Source: Henricia sp. BOLD:AAB3569 (taxonomy: Eukaryota > Echinodermata > Asteroidea > Spinulosida > Echinasteridae). From it: a stretch of DNA of 64,000 nt. The notes beneath the pieces were generated by a model. The model did no database searches, was not told the origin of the DNA, and worked only from the letters and a program-made list of their open reading frames with translations. Both the position numbers and the translations under genes were made by a program. Position 1 is the stretch's first letter. Each line of letters starts with the position of its first letter. Below are positions 10,517 to 20,457 of this stretch, in pieces. Location: positions 186,001-250,000 of the forward strand of contig JBBELK010000827.1 of NCBI GenBank assembly GCA_037783545.1, given 5' to 3'.

Positions 10517-10917
10517 CTTAGACTGGTTCCCGCTCCACATATTCCATATACAACGACTGAATATGAGGACTAGATTGGTTCCCGATCCCTATATATTGGT
10601 TCGCTTATTGCGAAAATATAGGGATCGGTAAAGGGCGGCCATGACGGGCAGAATTTTGCCCGTCACGTGGTTATTATTATTATTTTTTTTTTTTGTAAGT
10701 GCGCAGATTTTGCATTGACATTTGTAACTTGGCCGTGCGTGTCGAACATATCCAATTAGGTAAATAAAGTACATTGCCAAAAGCAAAGGCTTGGCCAATT
10801 TTTAAATATAAAAAAACACAATGCGCAAGACGACCAATTACAGATCAAGATGAAGCGCCCTTTACCTGTCCTTATATTCTCCTGTGTGGAATATGTGGAC
10901 GGGAACCAGTCTAGTAC
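10517..10917. repeat. About 400-bp inverted-repeat element (TAGACTGGTTCCCG ends)
   Basis: The ends tagactggttcccgctccac and its complement (gtggacgggaaccagtcta) face each other, with about 27 bp of match and one indel. A small inner hairpin (gatccctatat..atatagggatc) lies at about 10587-10626. Related agactggt..ccacat strings occur at 7568, 4797 and 20726. Confidence 0.5.
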
Positions 10918-11670
10918 GGGGTGGAGCACTGTATCGTCATGCATTTATTATTCGGTTAAAGGAGTACTGTCAGAAGATGATAAAATTGTCTCATTTTGTA
11001 CATTAGAGTTTGTTTTAAATGATAACATGGACATTTCTGTCATATGACGAATACATCTTTTTAAAAATTGAAATAAAAATGACTTCTGGGCGCCGCCATG
11101 ACACTAAAAGCAAACCTCTGTGCCAGCCATTCTCCACCATCTACCGCTAGCGGGCGCTTTTCATCGCGACGTCAGCGCGGCTGCCTGATCTAGCTAGCTA
11201 TAGCTAGCTGCATACAGCTAGCTACAGGCTACCATACCCACGCACGCCGCGCTGCAATTTTCCCGACTCGCTCTTCTTCGGGGTTGGTTTTGTCAACATG
11301 TGTTTTGATATTTTGATGGTGGTTTTGTAGTTCTTCTGTAAACTCCGGTTCGAACATAAACATGGTACGTACACACGATACAACGTTCGTTCGGCCGGAA
11401 AAGCTTCGCTGCCAGAGGGCCGTGCAAAGTACCAGCGATACAAACCCAGCCGGCGTGACGTCATGTCCTTCGGGGTATTGGAGCGCGAAAACATGGCTTG
11501 AATAAAAACATGGCGCGGCCCATTTACAACAAAACGGGGTAATTTTGCCCCCTTTTCCTGGTTTTACTCATAAACCATGTGGAAACATGCCAAGTGAAAA
11601 TGCAGTACACTAACAAGTCACTACTTGGGGTTGTTTTAAAGCCATCTTTGTCTTTAATGACAGTACTCCT
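10918..11670. other. No gene identified; GC-richer segment
   Basis: A tagctagctatagctagct palindromic cluster lies at about 11190-11225. Short ORFs occur on both strands but none shows a recognisable domain. Confidence 0.35.
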
Positions 11671-11851
11671 GCCTGGTTTCCATATGATCGTAACGCGCGC
11701 ACGCAGACTAGACGCAAACAACCGCAACGCAAACACTGACGGAAACAGTCGGCAAGGTTGAACTTGGTTCAACTTTGCCGACTGTCTGCGTTACTGTTTG
11801 CGTTAGTAGTTTGCGGCACTCTCGTTTGTCACGTCTATATGGAAACCGGGC
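11671..11851. mobile_element. 181-bp hairpin MITE (GGTTTCCATAT ends)
   Basis: The ends gcctggtttccatat and atatggaaaccgggc are inverted repeats. The interior folds around cagtcggcaa..ttgccgactg, so most of the element is a single hairpin. I could not establish a target duplication. Confidence 0.6.
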
Positions 11852-12310
11852 TTAACCGTTAATTTGAATTAAGTTGAAACGTAGAACGCCCTCTGTTACC
11901 AGACTCGTAGAACGCCCTCTGTTTCCAGACTCTGTACAAGTACAAGTCCGTGACTCCGTCTCCGGAGACGTGGAGATTGAAGTATTGTGGGCAGTGCAAG
12001 TCCGTGACTACGTCTCCGGAGACGTGGAGATTGAAGTATAGTGGGCCCTGCATTACACATATGCCTACCCATTATATAGATCAAAAATCAAATTCAAACC
12101 TTGTCTGTATCATCGTAAATAGACACGCGGCGAAACACTAACGAATCGTACCCGACGATTAACGATAACGCCCGGGCGTGCATTCGGGTAACTTCGGAAA
12201 CCTTCGGAAAAAAAGGAAGAATTCCTCCTGTTTCAATTTGGCGGACTGGCGGTTGCCGGACCTTAAAATCAGTTTAGTTATCGAATTTGTTGGTCCTGGA
12301 ACCAGACTAA
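11852..12310. repeat. Two tandem copies of a 51-bp unit, otherwise non-coding
   Basis: At 11944-12051 the unit agtccgtgact.cgtctccggagacgtggagattg is present twice. A second small direct repeat, tagaacgccctctgtt.ccagactc, is at 11882-11933. No gene is seen in the rest. Confidence 0.6.
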
Positions 12311-13450
12311 TGATTAGGACTGGGTTTCGGGTAGGTTCAAACACTTCCCATGTGGTTCAAATATAGCTAGCTTTCATATATTTCTTCTTTTTTTTGATAA
12401 TGTTTTCTTCAAATACAGTTTTCCGTTCTCTAATAGATCTTTGATTCTCCTGTATTTTTTTGTTTTCGTCATTCATTTTCTTTGTAATTGTTGATTTCAG
12501 TCTGTACTTAGTCTATACTTAGTCTATACTTTCTAACATATAGCATTTTAAAAAAACTTATGTTTAGAAACGTTTGAAATTTTTGCCTTTGCAGGATTAG
12601 TAGATGTGTCGTCATGTATCCTCCAAGCTTCTATTCGTTTTTGGCTCATTTTACTAAAAGGCCGGGGAAAGAAAATGGGTCCCACTTAATTGGGATTCAG
12701 TTGGAAATCAGTGGGCAAACTTTGCCCAGTTTGTAACCAGATGGGTCCCATTCACAATTTGTTTGTTGCCCCACACTATATAGTGTGGAAATGTTCATTG
12801 TTTATTTGTGTACCCACCAAGCGATTTATGACTTGGCGGGATTAGGCAATTACTGTGTGAAAGTTTATGCCATCGATTGCAGGCCAAGGCCACAGCTCTT
12901 TTGTTGCACACTGCTGCACTTACAGTGTATTCATGTATTTGGCCTATAGACTGCTTCCCGTTCCACTGCGATCGCTTGCATGCCACTCAACACATGTAGA
13001 CCATGACGTAACTATAGTGAAGACAGTATATGACCAGTCTAAAGCAATGCATTGTATTAGGCGGTGTACAATGGCGGACGTTGGCATAACGTCATTGCTT
13101 CATCCAGTGTATACATATATGTCACCCAGCTATTATTCACGTGATGTGTATCACGTGATAAGAAACACGTGCGCGATGAGGAACAAAAGGTTGGAGGATA
13201 CGACAACACTATCCCCAGTCAACTCTGCAAAGGCAAATCAAAACGTTAACAAAATGTGTATACCATGGAGGAAGGAAACCTTCCTCCATGTGTAGACTAA
13301 TGTACAATTACAAAGAAAATGAATGAGGAAACAATTACAGCATAATCAAAGATCTGTCAGAGGGCCGGCGGAAAACGGTACTTAAAGAAAAGAGTGAAAA
13401 AAAAAGAAATATATGAATGCTGTATTTGAACCTACTCGATCAGTCCTAAT
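12311..13450. repeat. Inverted-repeat element of about 1.1 kb
   Basis: Sequence 12311-12515 is complementary to 13300-13450: attaggactg, aggttcaaa, tttcatatatttcttct, gttttccg, agatctttgatt and cattttctttgtaattg all recur in order. The centre (12600-13300) has no recognised gene. A small hairpin ccatggaggaaggaaacc/ttcctccatg sits at 13262-13291. Confidence 0.65.
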
Positions 13451-14014
13451 TGTCACCCTGACCTGCTAAGGCCAATTTCATGGCACTGCTAAGCACTAAA
13501 ATGTGCTTAGCACAGGATTTGTTTGTTTTATTTTGCTAATTTAAAAATGGATTGCCAGCCAAAATCGTAAGTGATGTGTATTAAAAGGTATTATCCTACT
13601 CTTGTGAAGAACACAGTTTGGCGTATAATTTTGGCTTGTAATTAATTTTACAAAGCTAATAAATTCTGTGCTAAGCAAATTTGTGTGTTTAGCCATGGAG
13701 GAAGGAAAGTGGTTTAGCACAATCCTTGGCGTTTTTAGCATATTCAACACATTGTCGTAAGTCGGGGAACCAGACTGCATGCAACAGTTTGTCCACTTTC
13801 AAAGAAAATCTTCGTGAACAGTGCGGTCAGCATATGATATTCGACTTTGCGAAAATAATTGCACTGTTTTCGTTTCTTTTTGAAAATAAATCCGTCTATA
13901 CATTTATCAGTACAGTACTGTTCTGCAGATGATGACCATCAACTAATCAAAGTGTGTTTGTGCGGAATTTTCTGTTGGCAGTAGCTGTACTGTACTGTAC
14001 AGAAATACTAACTA
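13451..14014. other. Non-coding; contains arm 13790-13890
   Basis: Sequence 13790-13890 pairs with 6970-7075 (see the inner left arm). The remainder is AT-rich with no supported gene. Confidence 0.45.
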
Positions 14015-14134
14015 GACAACTCGAACCCGGGACAACTCGAACCCGGGACAACTCGACCCCGGGACAACTCGACCCCGGGACAACTCGACCCCGGGACAAC
14101 TCGACCCCTGGACAACTCGACCCCTGGACAACTC
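14015..14134. repeat. 16-bp tandem repeat GACAACTCGAMCCCGG
   Basis: About 7.5 copies of gacaactcgaccccgg or gacaactcgaacccgg. Inverted, looser copies (gagttgtcccggg) occur at 22338-22440. A gttggt variant of the motif is at 5310-5395, 6834-6851 and 22480-22530. Confidence 0.9.
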
Positions 14135-14139
14135 TAATT

Positions 14140-14560
14140 TTAGAAGGCTAAAAGTGTTTTGGTATTTTTTTCGTATACATTGAATAGAGATTTTAAGCAA
14201 ATTACCTCCTGGAATCAACAGAGAATGTAATTTTAAGATATAGCCTACTTCCCACTTGCACTTTTGTTGCAAATGTTGCTTTTCTGTAGAAAAATCACGT
14301 TTTCTTCTTCAAAAATTGCCTTCAGTTAGTGCACAAGATAACCATTCACGCGCGCGCGCGCAGCGCCCCCTGTTGTCGCGCTTACACACAGACCGCAAGC
14401 CACGTCATTTTGTGCATTAATTTTCATGCAGTAATTTTATCATTTATTTATCTCAGAAATGCAACATTTGCGACGGAAGTATATCTTAGAATTGAATAAG
14501 CTATCGATTCCTATAAATTCACTGAAATCCGTGTTCAATGTTTATGAAAAAAATTTGTGT
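14140..14560. repeat. About 425-bp fold-back element, copy 2
   Basis: This is homologous to 6200-6626 in the same orientation, including gcaaattacctcctggaatc and the GC-rich centre, here expanded to a run of cgcgcgcgcgcg. Confidence 0.7.
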
Positions 14561-14600
14561 TTTTCTGACTTTTACATTGGGATGTTATCATTTTCTATAC

Positions 14601-14993
14601 GGGTGTGGGTGAAGAACGGACCCTCCGGATCCTTCCAGATCTTCCGGATCTTTTCCAAAAATGGCTATTTAATGAACAGAAAGTGCCTAGTTTGACTTCT
14701 TAATACGCTTTCATACCTTTTACCGCCATGTACGGGCCTTATTTTTAAAGATCCGGCGTGGAAAAAGAAACAATTTATTTTTTCTTAGTGTCCTGCACTT
14801 TCTACGCCTATTTCTTCGAAAATTTCACTTTGTGGATAGTCGATGTGGTGTATGATTAGAAATTGGTGCAATACATGGTGGTAAAAGGTATGTAAGCGTA
14901 TTTAGAAGTCAAACTAGGTACTTTCTGTTCGTTAAATATCAATTTTTAACAAAGATCCGAAAGATCCGGAGGGTCCGACTTTCACAAACTGCC
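14601..14993. mobile_element. 393-bp fold-back MITE with 9-bp target duplication
   Basis: The element is flanked by tttctatac on both sides (14592-14600 and 14994-15002). It is inserted in a CACTTTTAGCC module whose uninterrupted relatives read through at this point. Arms are complementary over about 120 bp (ggaccctccggatc, tagtttgacttcttaatacg, taccttttaccgccat). A 9-bp duplication with long inverted arms fits a Mutator-like (MULE) miniature element; the family assignment is inference. Confidence 0.7.
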
Positions 14994-15002
14994 TTTCTAT
15001 AC

Positions 15003-15408
15003 AACACTTTTAGCCCCTTACCAATTTAACCCCATTCGCTATCTTGAATTTTCCTGCACGACCAAGATGGCCGCCGTACTCCAAACTAAAATTTTACTTT
15101 ACAGTCAAAATTACTTTTAGAAGGCTAAAAGTGTTTATTTGACAATTATATTGGGACGTTATCATTTTTTATGTAACACTTTTAGCCACTTAATATTTTA
15201 ACCCCCTTCGTCGTGTGGAACATTCGAGCACGCCCTCAATAGTCCAAATACCCGTGTGAAAAATCTTACTGTAAATTCCAAATCAGACATTTAAAAGCAC
15301 ACCATGGAGGTCCTTGTAATCTCAAGACTTCTGTACCCTTGTCGTTCTTTTTCCATGATGACTCAAACATCAGAAAAGGATAAAAGGGAGCAACATTTGG
15401 AGTAAAAT
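15003..15408. repeat. Fragments of fold-back copy and module
   Basis: Sequence 15010-15110 matches one arm end of the 5509-6140 element (attttcctgcacgaccaaga). Sequence 15112-15195 is a CACTTTTAGCC module. Sequence 15200-15408 is the inverse of 20920-21130, interrupted by the DIRS insertion. Confidence 0.65.
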
Positions 15409-15600
15409 TCCCCAATTACATAAAGGTACTTACCTGCAATATAATTGGAATTATATAAGACAATGAAGGATAGACTCACTATGTAGATTGTCCCTTGTGA
15501 CGCAATCTGCTCCACCTTTAGAAGCTCATGAATATGCAAAAGGTTGACACAATGGTGGTGCTTGGTGTAAAAGCCCGATGTGTCCCGTTGAACGTTGTCT
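15409..15600. repeat. DIRS left inverted terminal repeat
   Basis: In this part, cactatgtagattgtccctt through cgttgaacgttgtct is the complement of the right terminus (about 20458-20592). The outermost 60 bases (tccccaattacataaagg..) are specific to this end and recur in complement at 15733-15806. Confidence 0.85.
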
Positions 15601-15732
15601 GTTAGAAGCTTGTTGTGCTTTTGGCGGCAGTAAATTGCTGCAGTTGGGCGGGATGATATACTTTGCAAAGTTTAATTTCCAAGGTCATTACCATACCTGG
15701 AGTAAAATAATGCAATTAAAGGGAGGGAACGT

Positions 15733-15840
15733 GAGTCTATCCTTCATTGTCTTATATAATTCCAATTATATTGCAGGTAAGTACCTTTATGTAATTGGGG
15801 AATTATATTACGCCAATTCCGGATAGACTCACTATGTAGA
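15733..15840. repeat. DIRS internal complementary region
   Basis: It joins the complements of both outer ends within about 108 bp. The first part matches the complement of 15409-15480; the second (15807-15840) matches the complement of 20576-20608. Confidence 0.85.
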
Positions 15841-15850
15841 CTTCGAAGCA

Positions 15851-17680
15851 TTACACTGCCGTCGCCAAAACTGCCTGGCCAAACTGTGATGTATCAGTCT
15901 GCCTGTGGTAATAGTTGGCAAATGTTCTTGCAGACGTCCAGTCTGCTGTTTTAAGAATGTCGTTGGTTGAAATGCCAGCTGATGCTGCCGCAGAGGTCGA
16001 AGCACTTCTGGTTGAATGTGCTCTAAATTGTGTGACGTCAATACCAGCTTGTGACAGGATTTCTTTTATCCATCTGGATATAGTGGATGAGACAACTGGG
16101 TGGTAAGGTTTTGTGAGTGACAAAAACAGGCTTGAAATCTTGGAACTGCCCTCACCCCGACGAGGCATGGTTCTATCCCGATACTCATCCAGAGCTCGCA
16201 CTGGACAAAGATTCCTATGACCGCCAAAGTGTGAAATCTCTACCTCGTGGAAGGGCTTGTTCACGGACACTCTTTTTGATAATTTTGTCAGGCAGAAGGT
16301 GTACTTGCCATCTGATGATCTTGACATGTTGTTTAAGTCTAGTGCTGTAAGGGACGAGGAACGACTAGCTGAAACGAGAGCAATTAACATTGCCAATTTG
16401 AGAGAAAGCTGTTTCATGGTCAGACGCCGATTGTCCGGCCCGGCTTTGATGAAATTCAGAACTGTTCTGACATCCCAGGTTACGTTGTAACGAGGTCGTG
16501 GTGGTCTAAGGTTAAGGATTCCCTTAAAGAAACGTTTCATTAAATGATGCTGACCCACTGGGAGACCGCTGACAAATTTATGGGTTGATGAGATGGACGA
16601 ACGGTAGACGTTGAGGGTTCTGTAGAGTAGACCTTCCTCAAATAGCTGTTGTAAAAAGGCTAGGATATCAGCTATAGGTGATTGAACTGGATCAATTTTC
16701 TGTGAAATACACCAGCGGACCCATCTTGCCCATGCAGAATTGTATTGTGTATTTGATTGAGATCTCCATGAGGCAATGATAGTGTTAGACACGTTTCTAG
16801 ATATTCCTTCTTCTTGTAATCCTTCCCTGATAACTTCCAGGCGGCTAATTGCAGTGTGTCTGCCATAGGATGTGTTAACTGGAGATTGTGAGGAAGACGA
16901 AGAAGGTCTTGTCTTCTGGGAAGGAGAACTGGGTTGGCAATGGTCAGTTCCAACAACATGGGGTACCATGGTTGTGCCGGCCATACTGGAGCAATCATTA
17001 CGATGGTCGCTTGTTCTCGTTTTACTTTGCCCAGGCACTTGGTTATCAGCGCAAATGAGGGAAAGGCGTAACCCTTCAGTCCCTTCCAGTTCAGTAGAAA
17101 GGCATCCGATCTCCATGCCATGGGATCTGGGTGCCATGACACAAACTTCTGTATTTGTGCATTTAGCCGGGTTGCAAACAAGTCCACCAACGGTGTGAAA
17201 CTCAAGTTCTGCATGAGTAACTGAAAGATTGTTGGTTGAAGTTTCCATTCGGTGCGATCGTTGAAAATTCTGGACAGGCTGTCGGCTGTGACATTGGATG
17301 AGCCTGGTATGTGTTCTGCAGACAGAAGAATGTTTCTCTTTATGCACCAGATCCAGATGGTTATGGCAAGTTGAGTTAGGTGATGGGATTTCGTCCCCCC
17401 TTTGTGATTGACATAGGCTATGGCTGTTGCGTTGTCCATCTGTATGCTGATATGGAGGTCTCTTTGGTCTGGCACCAAGGATTTGAGGGCAAAAAATGCT
17501 GCGAGCAGTTCCAGGTGATTGATATGGTATCTTCTCTCTTGCGCGGACCAACGTCCCCCTATTCTCGTCTGTTCCAAACAGGCTCCCCAGCCGTCCATGG
17601 AGGCATCCGTCTGCATTACTATGTGTGGTGCATGATGAACGACTGTTCGACCATTCCAGACCTGAAGACAACTGATCCAC
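15851..17680 (-). CDS. DIRS tyrosine recombinase (YR)
   Basis: The open frame is 609 codons. Its first part (roughly residues 1-240) overlaps the RT-RNase H ORF in another frame and is probably not the real N terminus. The recognisable recombinase begins near residue 260-300, with a helical core-binding region followed by the catalytic domain. The motif SASRSSSL carries the first Arg, HSTRSA carries His-x-x-Arg near residue 560, and the nucleophile Tyr lies in NYYHRQ close to the C terminus. The R-H-R-Y set therefore appears complete. The enzyme would insert the circular cDNA without a target duplication. No internal stop is seen. Confidence 0.88.
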   Translation of the reverse strand: MDQLSSGLEWSNSRSSCTTHSNADGCLHGRLGSLFGTDENRGTLVRAREKIPYQSPGTARSIFCPQILGARPKRPPYQHTDGQRNSHSLCQSQRGDEIPSPNSTCHNHLDLVHKEKHSSVCRTHTRLIQCHSRQPVQNFQRSHRMETSTNNLSVTHAELEFHTVGGLVCNPAKCTNTEVCVMAPRSHGMEIGCLSTELEGTEGLRLSLICADNQVPGQSKTRTSDHRNDCSSMAGTTMVPHVVGTDHCQPSSPSQKTRPSSSSSQSPVNTSYGRHTAISRLEVIREGLQEEGISRNVSNTIIASWRSQSNTQYNSAWARWVRWCISQKIDPVQSPIADILAFLQQLFEEGLLYRTLNVYRSSISSTHKFVSGLPVGQHHLMKRFFKGILNLRPPRPRYNVTWDVRTVLNFIKAGPDNRRLTMKQLSLKLAMLIALVSASRSSSLTALDLNNMSRSSDGKYTFCLTKLSKRVSVNKPFHEVEISHFGGHRNLCPVRALDEYRDRTMPRRGEGSSKISSLFLSLTKPYHPVVSSTISRWIKEILSQAGIDVTQFRAHSTRSASTSAAASAGISTNDILKTADWTSARTFANYYHRQTDTSQFGQAVLATAV

Positions 17681-18654
17681 GTCTGTAAATCTTGTTTTGC
17701 CTCTGCAGAAAGATGAACCTCTGCCTCGTAATTTCCGTTCTTTTGAAGAGCGGTGTTCCTGTCCTGTTGAAGGTTACGATAAAAAAGAGGGGCTGGAAAA
17801 ACAGCTTGAATTGACGAGGATAACCTGCCAAGCAGGCTGGCAAGTTGACGGACTGTCAGTACTTCAGCAGAGAGGGTCTCTTGGCAATGAGTAATGATTC
17901 TCTCAACTTTATCTTGACTAAGCGACAGTGTCAGGTTATTGGAATTGATGACAAAACCCAAAAATGTAGCAACTTGTGATGGTGTAAGATGCGACTTGGT
18001 CTCATTGATCACAAAACCAAGCTTTTGAAGAAGATTGACAACTTGGTGTGTATGTAATGCACTCTCTTGCTGGGACGATGCTAAAATAAGCATATCGTCA
18101 AGATAAAACACGCATCGTATGCCTTGTTCTCTGAGCGTCGCAGCCACCGGTTTCAAAATTTTTGTAAAAACACGAGGCGCAGAAGATATGCCAAATGGCA
18201 GAAAACAAAACTGGTAGAGTACTCCCTTCCAAACAAAACGGAGGAATTTGCGATGAATAGTGTTGATAGGTACTGTAAAGTAGGCATCTTTAAGGTCTAT
18301 CGTAGTCATCCAATCATTTGGAGATAACAAACTTTTAGCTGAACAAATGTTCTCCATCTTGAAGTGTTGATATCTAATAAATTTGTTTAATGGGCGTAGA
18401 TTAACTACCGGCCGAACTTCTCCGGATTTTTTAGGGATGAGAAAAACTGAAGAAATAAATTGTCCCATGACTGGAGGTTCTGAAGTGATGGCTCCCTTCT
18501 CTAGCAGTTTCTGCACCTCTTGATCAAAAATAGCTGCCTGGCTGTCGGACTGCGCATGGGTAACTGGACTAATCAGCTGGTAAGGCGCAGACAAAAAGTC
18601 AAAGGTATAACCTGAAATAGCATCAATGACCCATGGGTCATGGGTGATGGACAT
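16672..18654 (-). CDS. DIRS reverse transcriptase - RNase H (- methyltransferase-like)
   Basis: The ORF is 660 codons from the first Met, but the frame is open upstream to about 18752, and upstream codons encode the expected AGRLQYF..W lead-in, so the Met at 18654 is probably not the start. RT motifs in order: VNLRPLN, TTIDLKDAYF, FLPFGISSAPRVF and the active-site FYLDDML (residues about 80-200). RNase H follows with TDAS, LELLA, MDNATA and ADSLSR (about 345-465). The C-terminal VDLFATRLNAQ..FVSWHPDP..DAF region resembles the DIRS methyltransferase-like domain (family knowledge, moderate certainty). It reads -1 relative to gag and overlaps YR by about 1 kb. Confidence 0.9.
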   Translation of the reverse strand: MSITHDPWVIDAISGYTFDFLSAPYQLISPVTHAQSDSQAAIFDQEVQKLLEKGAITSEPPVMGQFISSVFLIPKKSGEVRPVVNLRPLNKFIRYQHFKMENICSAKSLLSPNDWMTTIDLKDAYFTVPINTIHRKFLRFVWKGVLYQFCFLPFGISSAPRVFTKILKPVAATLREQGIRCVFYLDDMLILASSQQESALHTHQVVNLLQKLGFVINETKSHLTPSQVATFLGFVINSNNLTLSLSQDKVERIITHCQETLSAEVLTVRQLASLLGRLSSSIQAVFPAPLFYRNLQQDRNTALQKNGNYEAEVHLSAEAKQDLQTWISCLQVWNGRTVVHHAPHIVMQTDASMDGWGACLEQTRIGGRWSAQERRYHINHLELLAAFFALKSLVPDQRDLHISIQMDNATAIAYVNHKGGTKSHHLTQLAITIWIWCIKRNILLSAEHIPGSSNVTADSLSRIFNDRTEWKLQPTIFQLLMQNLSFTPLVDLFATRLNAQIQKFVSWHPDPMAWRSDAFLLNWKGLKGYAFPSFALITKCLGKVKREQATIVMIAPVWPAQPWYPMLLELTIANPVLLPRRQDLLRLPHNLQLTHPMADTLQLAAWKLSGKDYKKKEYLETCLTLSLPHGDLNQIHNTILHGQDGSAGVFHRKLIQFNHL

Positions 18655-18749
18655 CCAGTTATTGACGAAATATTGAAGACGTCCCGCAAGAGGTGAAGAA
18701 ACTGCTGGAGTACTGCGCGTTGCTGTAAGAGTACTACTACTAGGCCCAA

Positions 18750-18762
18750 TTATTTTTTTCCG
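18750..18762 (-). promoter_or_regulatory. Candidate -1 frameshift site between gag and RT frames
   Basis: On the minus strand the gag frame reads GGA AAA AAA TAA. A slip of -1 on the seven A's (18759-18753) moves translation past TAA into the RT frame, which is open from exactly this point. Placement and frame relation are seen; function is inferred. No downstream stimulatory structure was evaluated. Confidence 0.4.
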
Positions 18763-18887
18763 GCTGTACTAGTTGTTGGGGTGGAGGATGATTTCCAGGT
18801 ACGAGGTCTATTAAAATTGCTAGTACCTGCTCTGTATGGTGGCTTGTTGAAACTCCAGAAGGTCCCGAAATTACCTCTGCGTCGAAA

Positions 18888-20345
18888 CTATGATGCTCTT
18901 GTTAAGGCTTGATACGGGGTGTATCTTCTGTCCTTGGAGAAGGTAGGAGTAGACCTCGATGCGACCTTAGCTGCCAACTTAGAGGCTTTTTCTGTATCCT
19001 CGATGTCTTTCAGCAATGAGTCTCCAAAAAGTTCTCCCATAGATGGTGAGTTTTTCTTCAGAGTCTCAAATTTTTTGTCAACAATTTCATCGAACGTGTG
19101 TTGTCGCGCCATAGCTAGGCTTTGACTAGCTGAACCGAGTAGAATCAGTCCCGTAGAAACATGTTCAATGACTAATTCTTTGGAAATTTCTGAGGGGCAC
19201 TCTGGGTCTGCTACTGCGTCGTAAAGTCGCAGAAAAGGCAAGGCTGATCTCAATAGGTGACCATGAGCACCTTTCATCTTGTCATCTACCGAAACGAGGG
19301 AAGCGTTGGCTTGCTTGAAGACTTTCTTAAGGCCGGAAGGCAGTTCTGGTGCATTAAAACATTTGTCTTGTGCCTCGCCGATGTCGTAATTCCCTAATTC
19401 TTGTTTGTAATCTTCATGCGAAAGTTTATTAGTTCTTAAGTCTTGCCACCACGAAATAACTTGCTCGGAGAGAGGATTACCTGAATCTCTTTTGTGTGGG
19501 TTTCGAAAAGTTTTCTTCAAAACTGATGACGATGAAGAACGTTCAGAAATCGCTGAAATATCATCGTCGTCACTGCTAAATGACTGAAGAAAAATGGCGT
19601 CGGGAGCTGGTTCCGCTCCGGAGCCTCTAATAGCATGCGGAGGTCGCTGGTCCTCGCGCTCAGCTAAAGTGACGTTCCCGGCTTGTCCGGAAACGTGCCC
19701 GGATGGAGCTGGAGCAGAGCCGGAACTAGCCGGCGGCTGTTGTATGACCATCGGTGAAGCGGCTGTAGGGTAACCCCATGGCGAAAAATAATATGGTGGC
19801 GGTGCATAAGTGGCCCCTTGGTAAAAACTAGGCTGAGGCGGTGCGGTAGCGCCGTAAGCATGGTACATTCCTGGTCCCGGCATATGAAACGCCTGGGGGG
19901 ACGGACCCCAAGGGTTCCATGGCTGAGGCTGTTGTTGCCCCGGGTGGCCTACCGGCAACCCGGTCGTGTGACCCGGCTGCAAATTTGGTACCGTAGCGGA
20001 TGACGCAGCGGCAGTGGCTTGAGTGGAGTTTGTACCCACCGATGTGACCGATGACGGAGGTTGATAACCGCCGGCCGATTGAGCTGGTACGGCCGTCTCT
20101 GTAGTCATTGGGCTGAGACTGGGTTTGGGATATGGGTGTCCGCAAACCTGAGAGCCTCCAGCCCACGAAGGGGCTGGGGCTTGGTGCTGTCCCGCCGGCT
20201 CGCCCCTGGGTTGGGGTGGAGTCGACTCGCACGATTGCCCGATTTCCCTGGCCGCAACGGCAAGAATATCCACGGTATCATGTTCGGGATGCTTGGCGAT
20301 AGAAGCTGAGGCCGAACGGCGACTTCCCGTAGATTCCTTGGGCAT
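18888..20345 (-). CDS. DIRS gag-like protein (interrupted by TAG)
   Basis: I take the start at the Met of MPKESTGSRRSASASIAK (20345); an upstream in-frame Met at 20462 would add 39 residues inside the terminal repeat region. The first half is Pro/Gly/Gln-rich and low-complexity, followed by an acidic DDDDISAISERSSSSS stretch and a more ordered C-terminal half (WWQDLRTNKLSHEDY..). This layout is usual for DIRS gag. The frame stops at TAG (18890-18888). It then stays open for about 45 codons rich in Arg, Gly, Asn, Phe (RRRGNFGTF..) up to TAA at 18752, which looks like the true C terminus. The TAG is therefore either a disabling mutation or a readthrough stop. Confidence 0.8.
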   Translation of the reverse strand: MPKESTGSRRSASASIAKHPEHDTVDILAVAAREIGQSCESTPPQPRGEPAGQHQAPAPSWAGGSQVCGHPYPKPSLSPMTTETAVPAQSAGGYQPPSSVTSVGTNSTQATAAASSATVPNLQPGHTTGLPVGHPGQQQPQPWNPWGPSPQAFHMPGPGMYHAYGATAPPQPSFYQGATYAPPPYYFSPWGYPTAASPMVIQQPPASSGSAPAPSGHVSGQAGNVTLAEREDQRPPHAIRGSGAEPAPDAIFLQSFSSDDDDISAISERSSSSSVLKKTFRNPHKRDSGNPLSEQVISWWQDLRTNKLSHEDYKQELGNYDIGEAQDKCFNAPELPSGLKKVFKQANASLVSVDDKMKGAHGHLLRSALPFLRLYDAVADPECPSEISKELVIEHVSTGLILLGSASQSLAMARQHTFDEIVDKKFETLKKNSPSMGELFGDSLLKDIEDTEKASKLAAKVASRSTPTFSKDRRYTPYQALTRAS

Positions 20346-20457
20346 AGTCCTGGCGAAGAAGAAGCTAGGCCGACAATTCCCGGTGAAATTCAAAATAGTA
20401 CATAAGGCACCACAGTGTGCCAAGGTGATCCGAACAGATTGCTGCACAAAAAACAAA

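Noticed and set aside
15914..17688. Plus-strand ORFs across the DIRS element
   Set aside because: They lie antisense to well-supported RT and recombinase ORFs and show no domains.
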